DNA of 64,000 nucleotides from DASWJZ01 sp963792885. GTDB taxonomy: Bacteria; Pseudomonadota; Alphaproteobacteria; Rhizobiales; Afifellaceae. This document shows positions 17,918 through 26,866 of the stretch, one piece after another; the first letter of the stretch is position 1; each line of letters opens with the position of its first letter. The stretch lies in contig CAWBXX010000002.1 of assembly GCA_963792885.1 (NCBI GenBank), forward strand, positions 744,001 to 808,000, in the 5' to 3' direction. The notes under the pieces are model-generated. The model had not been told where the DNA came from. It searched no databases and saw only the letters and a list, made by a program, of their open reading frames with translations. The translations under genes were made by a program, and so were the position numbers.

Positions 17918-17947
17918 GAATTCTCGCGGCCCCGAAGGGCGGCGGCG

Positions 17948-18505
17948 TCAGCGCGGCGCGCGCTTGGCGAGGATGCGCTGCAGCGTGCGGCGGTGCATGT
18001 TGAGGCGCCGCGCCGTTTCCGAGACGTTACGGTCGCAGAGCTCGTAGACGCGCTGGATGTGCTCCCAGCGCACACGGTCCGCCGACATCGGGTTCTCAGG
18101 CGGCAGCGCCCGCGCGTCCTTCTTCTGCATCAGCGCAGCGTGGATCTCGTCGGCGTCGGCGGGCTTGGAGAGGTAGTCGACGGCGCCGAGCTTCACGGCG
18201 GTGACCGCGGTCGCGATGTTGCCGTAGCCGGTCAGGATGATGGCGCGCGCTTCCGGGCGCCTGGCGCGGATCATCTCGATCACGTCGAGGCCGTTGCCGT
18301 CCTCAAGCCGCATGTCGACCACCGCGAAGGAGGGGTTCGCGGCCTCCACTTTGTGGCGCGCTTCCGCGACCAATTCGGCGGTCTCGGTCAGGTAGCCGCG
18401 CTTTTCCATGGCGCGCGCGAGGCGCTGCAGGAAGGCTTTGTCGTCGTCCACGATGAGGAGCACTTGCCCCTCTGCCGGCGCGGTCTCGGACGGCTGATCG
18501 GCCAT
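17948..18505 (-). CDS. actR: Redox response regulator ActR/RegA/PrrA
   Basis: About 185 residues. Receiver domain: acidic pocket VDDD at 19-22, phospho-acceptor Asp64 in VVDMRLEDG, Thr92 and Lys114. After a Pro-containing linker, a Fis-type helix-turn-helix ends the protein (NVSETARRLNMHRRTLQRIL), essentially the invariant RegA DNA-binding domain. It is the partner of the kinase next door and globally controls aerobic/anaerobic energy metabolism, CO2 and nitrogen fixation in relatives. ATG 18505 gives MADQP; an in-frame ATG at 18526 would add seven residues. The kinase gene lies upstream on the same strand with a 63-base gap. Confidence 0.92.
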   Translation of the reverse strand: MADQPSETAPAEGQVLLIVDDDKAFLQRLARAMEKRGYLTETAELVAEARHKVEAANPSFAVVDMRLEDGNGLDVIEMIRARRPEARAIILTGYGNIATAVTAVKLGAVDYLSKPADADEIHAALMQKKDARALPPENPMSADRVRWEHIQRVYELCDRNVSETARRLNMHRRTLQRILAKRAPR

Positions 18506-18568
18506 GGCTACGGCCCGTTCAAGCATCTCGGCTGATCTCGAAGATAGGAACTGGGGGAAAAGTAAGCA

Positions 18569-19939
18569 TTATGCACTGCCGATCAAGGTCTTCTCGGCCC
18601 CGGCTCCCGGTTTGGCTAATGTCTGGGGCGCCGTCGCCTCGAACGCCGCCCGCGGCCAGGAAATGGTGACTTCCGCCCCGCTTTCAGGCGGTTTTCGGTT
18701 GGCAAGGCGAAGCTTTGCCCCGGAACGTTCAAGCAATGTCTTCGCGATAAAGATGCCGAGGCCGAGGCCGCCATGCTCGGGCGCCGGCGACAGCCCGGCG
18801 CGGCGCGTGGTGACATAGGGCTCGCCGAGCTGGTCGATCACGCCGGGCGCGAAGCCCGGCCCGTCGTCGGCGATCGCGATCGTCACCTCCAATGCCGACC
18901 ATGTGGCCCGAATGCGCACCTCCGACTTCGCAAAGTCGACGGCATTGTCGATGATGTTGCCGAGCCCGTAGAGGAGGCCGGGATTGCGCCCGGCCACCGG
19001 CTCCGGCATCTCACCCTTCCGTTCGATCGAGATCGCGATGCCGAAGTCCCGATGCGGCGCGACCGCCTCTTCGAGCAGGTGCGAGAGCGGCATCGGCCCG
19101 AGATGCTCCTCCGGCGCGGAGGAAAGCGACGTGATTTTGGAGAGGATCTCGCGGCAACGCTCTGACTGCGCGCGGATCAGCCGAATGTCTTCCGCATGCG
19201 GGTCGCCGGGCTTGATCTCGCTCGCGAGCTCCTGCGCGACGACGGCGATCGTGGCGAGTGGCGTTCCAAGCTCGTGGGCGGCCGCGGCTGCGAGACCGTC
19301 GAGTGCGGAGAGATGCTGCTCGCGCTGGAGCACCAGTTCCGTCGCGGCGAGCGCGCCGGCAAGTACGCGCGCTTCCTCCGCCACGCGGAAGGCGTAGAAG
19401 GCCATGAAGCCGAGCGCGGAGACGAGCGCCACCCAGACGCCGCCCACATAGTGGAGCGGCACGTCGTAGACCTGCCCGGGGAACCACGGCAGCGGCTGAT
19501 GAATGAAGACGAGCACCGTCGCGGCGGCGAGCGTCATCGCGCCGATCAGGAAGGTCTTGTCCGGCTGCTGCGTCGTCGCCGAGACCATGGCGGGCGCAAG
19601 AAGCAGGATGGCGAAAGGGTTCTCGAGCCCGCCGGTCAGGTAGAGGAGCCCGGTGAGCTGCAGGAGGTCATAGGCGAGGAGAGCCGCCGCCCAGTTCGGA
19701 TCGAGCCGGTAAGCGGGCGGGAAGACGAGGCGGAGCCCAAGATTGAGCCAGGCGGAAAGCGCGATAAGCGCGAAGCAGGCGCCCATCGGCAGCGGGAAGC
19801 CGAACCACAGCCCGACCACCAGGATCGCCGCGCTCTGCCCGCCGACGGCCATCCAGCGGAGCCGGATGAGGGTAGACAGCTTGAGCTGCCGGCCCGACCA
19901 ACCATGCTCCTCCTCCCGTCCGCGCAGCGAGAAATCCAT
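18569..19939 (-). CDS. actS: Redox sensor histidine kinase ActS/RegB/PrrB
   Basis: 456 residues. Six membrane helices (about 30-185) include the ubiquinone-binding loop GGLENPF (103-109). The H-box AAAHELGTPLATIA has the phospho-acceptor His222, and the redox-active Cys of RegB corresponds to Cys262 in SERCREIL. N, G1 and G2 boxes of the ATPase domain follow (NIIDNAVDFA, IADDGPGF, GGLGLGIFIAKTL). All key sensing residues are present, so it should respond to quinone redox state as in Rhodobacter. Paired with the regulator immediately downstream. Confidence 0.93.
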   Translation of the reverse strand: MDFSLRGREEEHGWSGRQLKLSTLIRLRWMAVGGQSAAILVVGLWFGFPLPMGACFALIALSAWLNLGLRLVFPPAYRLDPNWAAALLAYDLLQLTGLLYLTGGLENPFAILLLAPAMVSATTQQPDKTFLIGAMTLAAATVLVFIHQPLPWFPGQVYDVPLHYVGGVWVALVSALGFMAFYAFRVAEEARVLAGALAATELVLQREQHLSALDGLAAAAAHELGTPLATIAVVAQELASEIKPGDPHAEDIRLIRAQSERCREILSKITSLSSAPEEHLGPMPLSHLLEEAVAPHRDFGIAISIERKGEMPEPVAGRNPGLLYGLGNIIDNAVDFAKSEVRIRATWSALEVTIAIADDGPGFAPGVIDQLGEPYVTTRRAGLSPAPEHGGLGLGIFIAKTLLERSGAKLRLANRKPPESGAEVTISWPRAAFEATAPQTLAKPGAGAEKTLIGSA

Positions 19940-20026
19940 GCCGCCCTCTTACCCCTTCCGCCTTACCAAGTCAGGCGACGCCGCGGTTTCATCGACCTCG
20001 CGCCGTTGCTATAGGAGCGCGATCTG

Positions 20027-20063
20027 TCCCCATTTCCCCCGCGGGGAGGGGGCGGGGGAGGGG
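20027..20063. repeat. C/G-rich palindromic repeat
   Basis: CCCC-ATTT-CCCCC and GGGGAGGGGGCGGGGGAGGGG arms form a strong hairpin between the divergent kinase and dapB starts. It resembles the element at 8926-8962. The G-rich arm reaches to within ten bases of the dapB start, so it could affect translation. Confidence 0.5.
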
Positions 20064-20071
20064 TAGCTCAA

Positions 20072-20881
20072 ATGGGTGAACTTCGCGTCGTCGTTGCCGG
20101 GGCGGGCGGACGGATGGGCCGGGCACTGACCCGCGCCGTTCTCGCCGAGCCGCAACTGAAGCTCGTCGGCGCGCTCGACCGGGCGGATTCCGGCGAGCAG
20201 GGCCAGGATGTGGGGCTCCTCGCCGGCGCCGGCGAGACCGGGATCAAGGTCGCCGCCGATCCTGTCACCGCGCTCGCGCATAGCGATGTGCTCATCGATT
20301 TCACCGCGCCCGACGCGACGCTCGCCTATGCGGAGCTCGCCGCGCAGGCGCGCATCGTGCACGTCATCGGTACGACCGGCATCGACGCTGCGGGCGAAGA
20401 GAAGCTGAAGGCGGCGGCGCGCCACTGCCGCATCGTCAAGGCCGGCAATATGAGCCTCGGTATCAACGTGCTCGCCGGCTTGGTGAGGCGCGCGGCGGCC
20501 GTGCTCGGCCCCGACTACGACGTCGAGATCGTGGAGATGCACCATCGCCACAAGGTCGACGCGCCGTCCGGCACTGCGCTCCTCCTCGGCAACGCAGCAG
20601 CGGAGGGACGCGGCATCGACCTTGCAGAAAAATCGCTGCGCGCCCGCGACGGCATGACCGGCGCGCGGCCGAAGGAGGCGATCGGCTTTGCGAGCCTGCG
20701 CGGCGGTTCGGTGGTGGGCGACCACATGGTGATCTTCGCCGGCGAGGGCGAGCGCATCGAGCTGATCCACCGCGCCGAAAGCCGCAACAACTTCGCCCAC
20801 GGCGCCGTCCGCGCCGCGCTCTGGGCCTTCGACAAGAAGCCGGGGCTTTATTCGATGGCGGACGTGCTGGGCTTACACTGA
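20072..20881 (+). CDS. dapB: 4-hydroxy-tetrahydrodipicolinate reductase
   Basis: 269 residues. It reduces 4-hydroxy-tetrahydrodipicolinate with NAD(P)H in the diaminopimelate/lysine pathway. The nucleotide-binding loop VAGAGGRMGRAL (7-18) and GTTGID are present, and the substrate site shows GNMSLGINVL and EMHHRHKVDAPSGTALLLG, including the catalytic His-His and Lys. Length is normal. Downstream genes (EVE protein, rhomboid, gpmA) run in the same direction with small gaps, a likely housekeeping operon. Confidence 0.96.
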   Translation: MGELRVVVAGAGGRMGRALTRAVLAEPQLKLVGALDRADSGEQGQDVGLLAGAGETGIKVAADPVTALAHSDVLIDFTAPDATLAYAELAAQARIVHVIGTTGIDAAGEEKLKAAARHCRIVKAGNMSLGINVLAGLVRRAAAVLGPDYDVEIVEMHHRHKVDAPSGTALLLGNAAAEGRGIDLAEKSLRARDGMTGARPKEAIGFASLRGGSVVGDHMVIFAGEGERIELIHRAESRNNFAHGAVRAALWAFDKKPGLYSMADVLGLH

Positions 20882-20895
20882 GCGCCGCGAGCGCC

Positions 20896-21351
20896 ATGCC
20901 CGCCAGGAAGCCGGAAGGCCCGCGCCACTGGATCGCTGTCGTCCCGAAGGTCGGCGTGGAGCGCTGTCTTGCCGGCGGTTTCGCCATGTTCGCACACGGC
21001 CGGCACGACGCGGTGAAGCGCACGAAAACCGGCGAATGGCTCGCCTACTATTCGCCGCGCACGCTGCTGAAGGGTGGCGACGAAATCCGCGCCTTCACCG
21101 CGATCGGCAAGTTCACTGAGCGCGAGCCCTACGAAGCGGAGATGATGCCGGGTCGCGTCGGCTGGCGCCGCGACATCGCCTTCGAGAAGGGCGCGCGCGA
21201 GGCGGGAGTCTATCCGCTCCTCGACCAGCTTTCCTTCATCAAGGACCGCACGCATTGGGGACTTTTCTTCCACCGCAGCCTGTTTTCGGTCCAGCGCGAC
21301 GATCTTGTGCTGATCGCTGCCGCCATGGGCCTTGACCCGAAGCGGCTCTGA
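20896..21351 (+). CDS. EVE (PUA-like) domain protein, UPF0310 family
   Basis: 151 residues. The family starts with HWIAVVPKVGVERCLAGGFA and includes MFAHGRHDAVKRTKTGEWLAYYSPRT, RAFTAIGKF and THWGLFFHRSLFSV, typical of EVE-domain proteins of the UPF0310 group. EVE domains share the PUA fold and read modified bases in DNA or RNA; the ligand here is unknown. It follows dapB by 14 bases and overlaps nothing. Confidence 0.8.
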   Translation: MPARKPEGPRHWIAVVPKVGVERCLAGGFAMFAHGRHDAVKRTKTGEWLAYYSPRTLLKGGDEIRAFTAIGKFTEREPYEAEMMPGRVGWRRDIAFEKGAREAGVYPLLDQLSFIKDRTHWGLFFHRSLFSVQRDDLVLIAAAMGLDPKRL

Positions 21352-21361
21352 GACGCGGCCA

Positions 21362-22264
21362 TTGATTGACGCCTCCGACGAGTCCTGGACCGAGGTCGGG
21401 CGCTATTCTCGGTCCCGCGATGCCGAAAGCGCTGCGCTGGTGCTCGCCTCGGCCGGTATCGGATCGCGCCTCGTTCGGCAGCCGCAAACGATAGCGCTCT
21501 TCGTCGCTGCGCCTGACGCGCTTCGGGCGGGTTACGAGCTCATCGAATACGACCGCGAGAACCGGCGTCGTCCCGCGCCGGCGCTCCGATCTCTTTGGGA
21601 GGGCGCCGACGGTGCGTTCGCCTACGCCACTCTCCTCATCGTCGTTTACGTTGCGGCGGGCCGGGGGATGTTCGGTCTCGACTGGGAGGCGGCCGGCTAC
21701 GCTCAGGCGGGTCTGATCGTCGGCGGCGAATGGTGGCGAGCGCTGACCGCGCTCACGCTGCACGCTGACATTGAGCATCTTGCCAGCAATATCTTCGCCG
21801 GTGGGATGCTCGGCATCTTCCTGGCGCAGACGCTCGGGCCGGGTCTCGCCTGGCTGGCCATTCTCCTTGCGGGCGGCCTCGGCAATGCGCTGAACGCGCT
21901 CGTTGAGCCGGCCGAGCACACGTCGATCGGTGCCTCGACGGCCGTGTTTGCCGCGCTTGGGCTGCTCGCGACCCTCGTCTGGCGGCGCGGGCCGTCACAT
22001 TGGGCGCGCGGCCTGCGCTCGTGGCTTCCCTTGGCCGCGGGGGTCATGCTGCTTGCGTTTCTTGGATTTGGCGGCGAGCGCACCGATATCGGCGCCCATG
22101 TCGCCGGTTTCCTGGTCGGCATTTTGGCGGGCGTGGTCCTCCACTTCGCCGATCGGCGCATCCCGCAGGGCCGCCGCGCCCAATATTCCTATGGTTTCGC
22201 GGCGTTCGCGCTGATCGTCTTTGCGTGGCTTGCAGCCTTGACCATGGCGCAGGCTCCAAGATAG
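21362..22264 (+). CDS. Rhomboid-family intramembrane serine protease
   Basis: About 300 residues. An N-terminal soluble domain of about 85 residues (GRYSRSRDAESAALVLASAGIGSRLV, a DUF2007-like ferredoxin-style fold) precedes six membrane helices. The rhomboid hallmarks are present: HLASNIFAGG with the oxyanion Asn, GASTAVFA with catalytic Ser, and GAHVAGFLVG with catalytic His. The start is uncertain: TTG 21362 lies just after the previous stop, while TTG 21332 would overlap it. Substrates are unknown. Confidence 0.82.
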   Translation: MIDASDESWTEVGRYSRSRDAESAALVLASAGIGSRLVRQPQTIALFVAAPDALRAGYELIEYDRENRRRPAPALRSLWEGADGAFAYATLLIVVYVAAGRGMFGLDWEAAGYAQAGLIVGGEWWRALTALTLHADIEHLASNIFAGGMLGIFLAQTLGPGLAWLAILLAGGLGNALNALVEPAEHTSIGASTAVFAALGLLATLVWRRGPSHWARGLRSWLPLAAGVMLLAFLGFGGERTDIGAHVAGFLVGILAGVVLHFADRRIPQGRRAQYSYGFAAFALIVFAWLAALTMAQAPR

Positions 22265-22376
22265 CAGCGAGGCGCTGATGCCGGATGCCTCGGCATTGCG
22301 GCCTCGGGATAAAGACTTCAACTGCGACCGTCTTCCCGCCAGGGGAGGCCCATCGCCCGCGAACATCGGAGCCTCC

Positions 22377-22997
22377 ATGGACCGCCTTCTTGTACTTGTG
22401 CGCCACGGCGAGAGCGAGTGGAACTCGAAGAACCTCTTCACGGGCTGGAAGGACGTCGACCTCTCGCTGCGCGGCGTCGAAGAGGCGCGCTCAGCCGGCC
22501 GGAAGCTGAAGGCGAAGGGCTTCACCTTCGACCTCGCGTATACGAGCGCGCTCGTCCGCGCGCAGAACACGCTGAAGCTGATGTTGGAGGAGCTCGGCCA
22601 GACGGGGCTCGAGGAGTATCGCGACCAAGCGCTCAACGAGCGCGACTATGGCGACCTCTCGGGTCTCAACAAGGATGACGCCAGGAAGAAGTGGGGCGAG
22701 GAACAGGTGCATATCTGGCGCCGCTCCTACGCCACCAATCCGCCGGGCGGCGAGAGCCTCCGCGACACCGGCGCGCGCGTCTGGCCCTATTACCTGACGC
22801 GCATCCTCCCCGACGTGATGCGCGGGAAGCGCGTTCTCGTCTCCGCGCACGGCAACTCGCTCCGCTCTCTCGTCATGGTGCTCGACAAGCTCGACACCGA
22901 GCAGATCCTGAAGCTTGAGATCGCGACCGGCGTGCCGCTCGTCTATCGCCTGAATGCCGACACGACGGTGGCGGAAAAAGAGATTCTTGGGGACTGA
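22377..22997 (+). CDS. gpmA: 2,3-bisphosphoglycerate-dependent phosphoglycerate mutase
   Basis: 206 residues, interconverting 3- and 2-phosphoglycerate in glycolysis and gluconeogenesis. It starts MDRLLVLVRHGESEWN; the phospho-acceptor His is in the RHGES motif (about residue 10), NLFTGWKDVDLS binds substrate, ERDYGDLSGLNK carries the catalytic Glu, and the second His is in SAHGNSLRSLVM. ATG 22377 with an adjacent GGAG is preferred; the frame is open upstream without homology. It matches the shorter alphaproteobacterial GpmA form. Confidence 0.95.
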   Translation: MDRLLVLVRHGESEWNSKNLFTGWKDVDLSLRGVEEARSAGRKLKAKGFTFDLAYTSALVRAQNTLKLMLEELGQTGLEEYRDQALNERDYGDLSGLNKDDARKKWGEEQVHIWRRSYATNPPGGESLRDTGARVWPYYLTRILPDVMRGKRVLVSAHGNSLRSLVMVLDKLDTEQILKLEIATGVPLVYRLNADTTVAEKEILGD

Positions 22998-23015
22998 TCG
23001 ACCAGAATAGGGGCT

Positions 23016-23846
23016 ATGACAGCGACCGTCGACACGACGCTCGACAGGATCGGCCGATGGATGGCCGCCCGGCTCCGCCGCGAGACTTCGGGCTACGAGC
23101 CCTACACGCCCTCCGATCCGGAAACGTTGCGCGCTGTCCTGAAGCCCGGCGACGTGCTCCTCGTCGAGGGGCATCAGTACATCTCCATGGTGATCGAGTA
23201 CCTCACCATGTCGAGCTGGTCGCATGCCGCGATCTTCGTCGGCGACATCCCCGGTCGCGCCGAGCCGAACGGCGAGCCGCATGTGCTGGTGGAGGTCAAT
23301 CTCGGTGAAGGATGCGTGTCGGCCCCGCTCTCCCGTTACACGACCTTCAACACGCGCGTCTGTCGCCCGCTGATGCTGACCTATGACGATCAGCTGCGGA
23401 TCGTGCGCTTCATGGTGGAGCGGATCGGACTCCGTTACGACATGCGCAATCTCTTCGATCTGATCCGCTACTTCTTCCCGCTTCCGTTGCCGAGGAGCTG
23501 GCGTCGGCGCGCCATTGCCTTCGGCTCGGGCGACGCGACCCGCGCCATCTGCTCATCGCTGATCGCCGAGGCCTTCCAGGCGGTCGGCTATCCGATCCTG
23601 CCGCGCGTTGTCTCCTCGGTCGGTGACGAAGCGAGGAGCCGGCGGATGCGTCGCGAGCATTACTATATCCGCCATCATTCGCTCTTCGCGCCGCGCGACT
23701 TCGACCTCTCGCCCTACTTTTCAGTCGTGAAGCCGACGATTGAGCGGGGTTTCGATTACAAGAGCATCCGCTGGGTGAATGAGCACGAGCCTGCGGATGT
23801 CCCCGCTCCGGTCAACCCGGCAGCGGGCGGCGCGACGGCAACCTAG
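23016..23846 (+). CDS. YiiX/YebB-like NlpC/P60-type cysteine hydrolase
   Basis: 276 residues. The circularly permuted papain-like fold is suggested by LKPGDVLLVEGHQYISMVIEYLTMSSWSHAAIFVG, where the catalytic His is in SWSHAAIFVG, and by RAICSSLIAEAFQAVGYPI, which carries the catalytic Cys. The spacing, His before Cys, is typical of the permuted YiiX group. It has no signal peptide and probably acts in the cytoplasm or on lipids; substrates of this group are not established. It ends six bases before the convergent phaC. Confidence 0.7.
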   Translation: MTATVDTTLDRIGRWMAARLRRETSGYEPYTPSDPETLRAVLKPGDVLLVEGHQYISMVIEYLTMSSWSHAAIFVGDIPGRAEPNGEPHVLVEVNLGEGCVSAPLSRYTTFNTRVCRPLMLTYDDQLRIVRFMVERIGLRYDMRNLFDLIRYFFPLPLPRSWRRRAIAFGSGDATRAICSSLIAEAFQAVGYPILPRVVSSVGDEARSRRMRREHYYIRHHSLFAPRDFDLSPYFSVVKPTIERGFDYKSIRWVNEHEPADVPAPVNPAAGGATAT

Positions 23847-23852
23847 CCGGTC

Positions 23853-25703
23853 TTAGCGCTCGAGCACGTAGCCGCCGGGCGCGTCTGAAAGCGGCGGATA
23901 GCCGGCTTTCTCCGCGCCCATCTTGGGCGGAGCGACCGGGGCGCCGCTGCGCTCTTCGAGCCAGCTTGCCCATTCCGGCCACCACGAGCCCTCCTTCCGC
24001 GGCGTCTCGGCGAAGAAGGCGTCCGGATCGAGGTAGTGGTCGGTCGCGCTCTTCCTTGAGACCCGGAAGCTGCGATGCGGATGGCCGGGCTCCGACACGA
24101 TGCCGGCATTGTGCCCGCCGCTCGTCAGGAGGTAGGTGACCTCCGTGTCGGTCAAGAGATGGATCTTGTAGGTCGAGCGCCACGGCGCGACGTGGTCGCG
24201 CTCCGTGCCGACGGCGAAGATCGGCGCACGGATGTCGGTCAACGCGACAGGCCGCCCGGCAACCGCGAAGCGCCCCTCCGCGAGATCATTGTTGAGGAAC
24301 AGCCCGCGCAGATATTCGCTGTGCATGCGATAGGGCATGCGGGTCGCGTCGGCGTTCCAGGCCATCAGGTCGTTCATCGGCCGGCGCTCGCCCATCAGAT
24401 AGTCGTGCACCATCCGCGACCAGATGAGATCGTTCGAGCGCAACATCTGGAACGCGCCCGCCATCTGGGTCGTGTCGAGGAAACCTTGCTCCCACATCGT
24501 ATCTTCGATGAAGGCGATCTGGCTCTCGTCGATGAAGAGCCCCAACTCGCCCGGCTCGGAGAAATCGGTCTGCGCGGCGAAGAGCGTGATGGAGGCGAAA
24601 TCGTCCTCCCCGTCGCGAGCCATGGCCGCTGCGGCGATCGCAAGGAGCGTTCCGCCGAGGCAGTAGCCTGTCGCATGCACTTTGCGGTCGGGCACGATCG
24701 CCTTGACCGCGTCGAGCGCGCCTTTGACGCCGAGCGTCAGGTAGTCGGCGATACGAAGTTCGCGATCTTCCGGCCCCGGGTTCCTCCACGAGATCATGAA
24801 GACCGTGAAGCCCCGTTCCGTCAGGTATTTGACCAGCGAGTTCTCCGGCGAGAGATCGAGGATGTAGTACTTCATGATCCAGGCCGGGACGATCAGGATC
24901 GGCTCCGGCCTGACCTTCTCCGTCGCCGGCGCGTACTGGATGAGCTCGATCAGCCGGTTGCGGTAGATGACCTTGCCCGGCGTCACCGCCACGTCGCGGC
25001 CGGCGATGAAATGATCGGCGCCCACCGGGCGCTTGCCGCTCACCGCACGCTCCCAATCTTCGAGCAGGTTCTGGAAGCCGGCGACAAAGTTCGTGCCGCC
25101 TTGCTCGATCGTGCGGCGAAGGATCTCCGGGTTGGTCGCCGGGAAGTTCGATGGCGCGAAGACGTCGAGCATCTGCCGCGCCGCGAACTCCACCATGTTC
25201 TCGTGCTTCGCGGTGACGCCGCGGACACCGGTGGTGGCGTTGTGCCACCATTGCTGGTTCAGGAGAAAGGCCTGGTAGATCAGGTTGAACGGGTATTGCT
25301 GCCAGGCGTCAGCCGCGAAGCGCCGATCCTGCGGCAGAGGCTCGATGCATGGCCCCTCTTTTCCGCCCTTCGTCGCGGAAGACGAAGCGTAGCTTGCAAA
25401 GCGGACCGCCTTGCGCACCGCCTTGTCGGCGAGCTGCATCTGCTTGCCGGGCGAGACGGAAAGATGCGTCGCCCAGTCGAAATAAGCCTGCGCCAGCGCC
25501 GCCGGTGAAAGGCCCATCGTAAACCGCGAGAGCATCGCATGGAGCGACCGGTCGCCGATCTCCGAGAGCGCCGTGACTGCGTAGGAGTCGCGCTCCCCGT
25601 CGCCCGCGGCGGGCGTCGTCTTAGTCGGGCGAGGGACCGCTGCAGCTCGGCGGCGGGAGCGCTTCCGAGCCGCCTTGGCGGCGGCCGGTGAGGGGGCGGT
25701 CAT
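23853..25703 (-). CDS. phaC: Class I poly(3-hydroxyalkanoate) synthase
   Basis: 616 residues. It polymerises 3-hydroxyacyl-CoA into PHA granules. The lipase-like box GYCLGG (346-351) has the catalytic Cys348; Asp is in GTERDHVAPW and His in SGGHNAGIVS. The N-terminal 35 residues are Ala/Arg/Lys/Pro-rich and probably disordered. PGKVIYRNRLIELIQY and PAWIMKYYILDLSPENSLV are class I hallmarks. It stands alone here, with no phaA, phaB or phasin gene nearby. Confidence 0.95.
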   Translation of the reverse strand: MTAPSPAAAKAARKRSRRRAAAVPRPTKTTPAAGDGERDSYAVTALSEIGDRSLHAMLSRFTMGLSPAALAQAYFDWATHLSVSPGKQMQLADKAVRKAVRFASYASSSATKGGKEGPCIEPLPQDRRFAADAWQQYPFNLIYQAFLLNQQWWHNATTGVRGVTAKHENMVEFAARQMLDVFAPSNFPATNPEILRRTIEQGGTNFVAGFQNLLEDWERAVSGKRPVGADHFIAGRDVAVTPGKVIYRNRLIELIQYAPATEKVRPEPILIVPAWIMKYYILDLSPENSLVKYLTERGFTVFMISWRNPGPEDRELRIADYLTLGVKGALDAVKAIVPDRKVHATGYCLGGTLLAIAAAAMARDGEDDFASITLFAAQTDFSEPGELGLFIDESQIAFIEDTMWEQGFLDTTQMAGAFQMLRSNDLIWSRMVHDYLMGERRPMNDLMAWNADATRMPYRMHSEYLRGLFLNNDLAEGRFAVAGRPVALTDIRAPIFAVGTERDHVAPWRSTYKIHLLTDTEVTYLLTSGGHNAGIVSEPGHPHRSFRVSRKSATDHYLDPDAFFAETPRKEGSWWPEWASWLEERSGAPVAPPKMGAEKAGYPPLSDAPGGYVLER

Positions 25704-25799
25704 GCTCGGACTCTTGCTCTTGAGCGCTGAAGCCTAGCCTGAGGCGGGTTAAGCCCTATGACCTGAATCAACCCAAAAACACCGCAAATCTGGCTCGAT

Positions 25800-26702
25800 T
25801 CAGGCCGCCGCCGGTCGCTTGCGCGGGGGAATCGCCATCGCGGCGACGCCGGCGATGACGCAGGCGAGGCCAAGCCACGCCGTCGATGTCAGCGTCTCTC
25901 CGAGGAAAAGAACCCCGATGGCAACGCCGATCGGCACGCGCAGATAGGCTTGTGCCGTTGTGCCGACCGATCCGAGCGTCTGCACCAGGCGGAAATAGAT
26001 CATGAAGGCGAGCGCGGTCGAAAAGACCGCGAGCGCTAGCAACGCCAGCATCGACCCCATGGAAGGAACCAGCGTCCAGGGGCGATCGACCACGAGGCTG
26101 ACGGGGATGAGGATTGCCGCTCCGCAGATCATCGAGCCGGCGGCCGGCATCATCGGATCGAGACCCTTGAAGGTCTTCCCGAAGATCGCCGCCCCGGCGT
26201 AGCAGATAGTGGCCGCAACGATAGTGAGCTGAGCCAAGAACTCGCGTCCCAGACCGCCGAGGGCCTGAACACCGACAATGAGGCACGTCCCGAGAAGCCC
26301 GGCCGCGACGCCGAACAGCTTGCGGCCTGTCACGGCCTCGTGGCGCGTGATGAGCACCGTCAGCAGGAAAGCGAAAATAGGCGAGGTCGAGTTCAGGATC
26401 GTCGCCAGTCCGGCGTCGGTTGTTTGCTCGGCCCAGGCGATCAGCGTGAAGGGAATGACGCTGTTGAGGCAAGCTTGAAACAGGAACCTCCGCCACGTCG
26501 TCGCATCTCTCGGCAAGCTCAGGCCACGCCAGCGGATAACGGCCGCGAGGATTGCGCCGGCGATGAGCGTGCGCGTGGCGATCAACGTCACGGGCGGGAT
26601 GGTTTCGACACCGATCTTGATGAAGGTGTAGGACGCGCCCCACAGCGCGGAAAGTGCCAGAAGAAGGGCAAGCTCCTTCGCCGTATTCGGCTCGTCCGTC
26701 AT
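25800..26702 (-). CDS. EamA-domain DMT-superfamily transporter
   Basis: 300 residues, ten predicted membrane helices in two EamA halves (about 10-140 and 155-290). SALWGASYTFIKIGVETIPPVTLIATRTLIAG is the typical first-half start, and AYLRVPIGVAIGVLFLGETLTSTAWLGLACVIAGV the second-half end. It is probably a metabolite or drug exporter; the substrate cannot be inferred. Monocistronic. Confidence 0.85.
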   Translation of the reverse strand: MTDEPNTAKELALLLALSALWGASYTFIKIGVETIPPVTLIATRTLIAGAILAAVIRWRGLSLPRDATTWRRFLFQACLNSVIPFTLIAWAEQTTDAGLATILNSTSPIFAFLLTVLITRHEAVTGRKLFGVAAGLLGTCLIVGVQALGGLGREFLAQLTIVAATICYAGAAIFGKTFKGLDPMMPAAGSMICGAAILIPVSLVVDRPWTLVPSMGSMLALLALAVFSTALAFMIYFRLVQTLGSVGTTAQAYLRVPIGVAIGVLFLGETLTSTAWLGLACVIAGVAAMAIPPRKRPAAA

Positions 26703-26866
26703 CGTTCTCCGTCCGCGCGGATCCGGGATTTCGCTGTCTTGCTAGCCTGACACGGCTACCCGATGTTTCGGTCGCAGACGAACTGTCGGACGAAGCTGGC
26801 GACGACCGGTCGCATGCCGGCACGTTACGTAGCGTATCGCAGCATCGAGGCAGGCGTGCCTGCCCC

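Noticed and set aside
24075..25508. 477-codon open frame on the plus strand
   Set aside because: Antisense to phaC, without ribosome site or recognisable domain.
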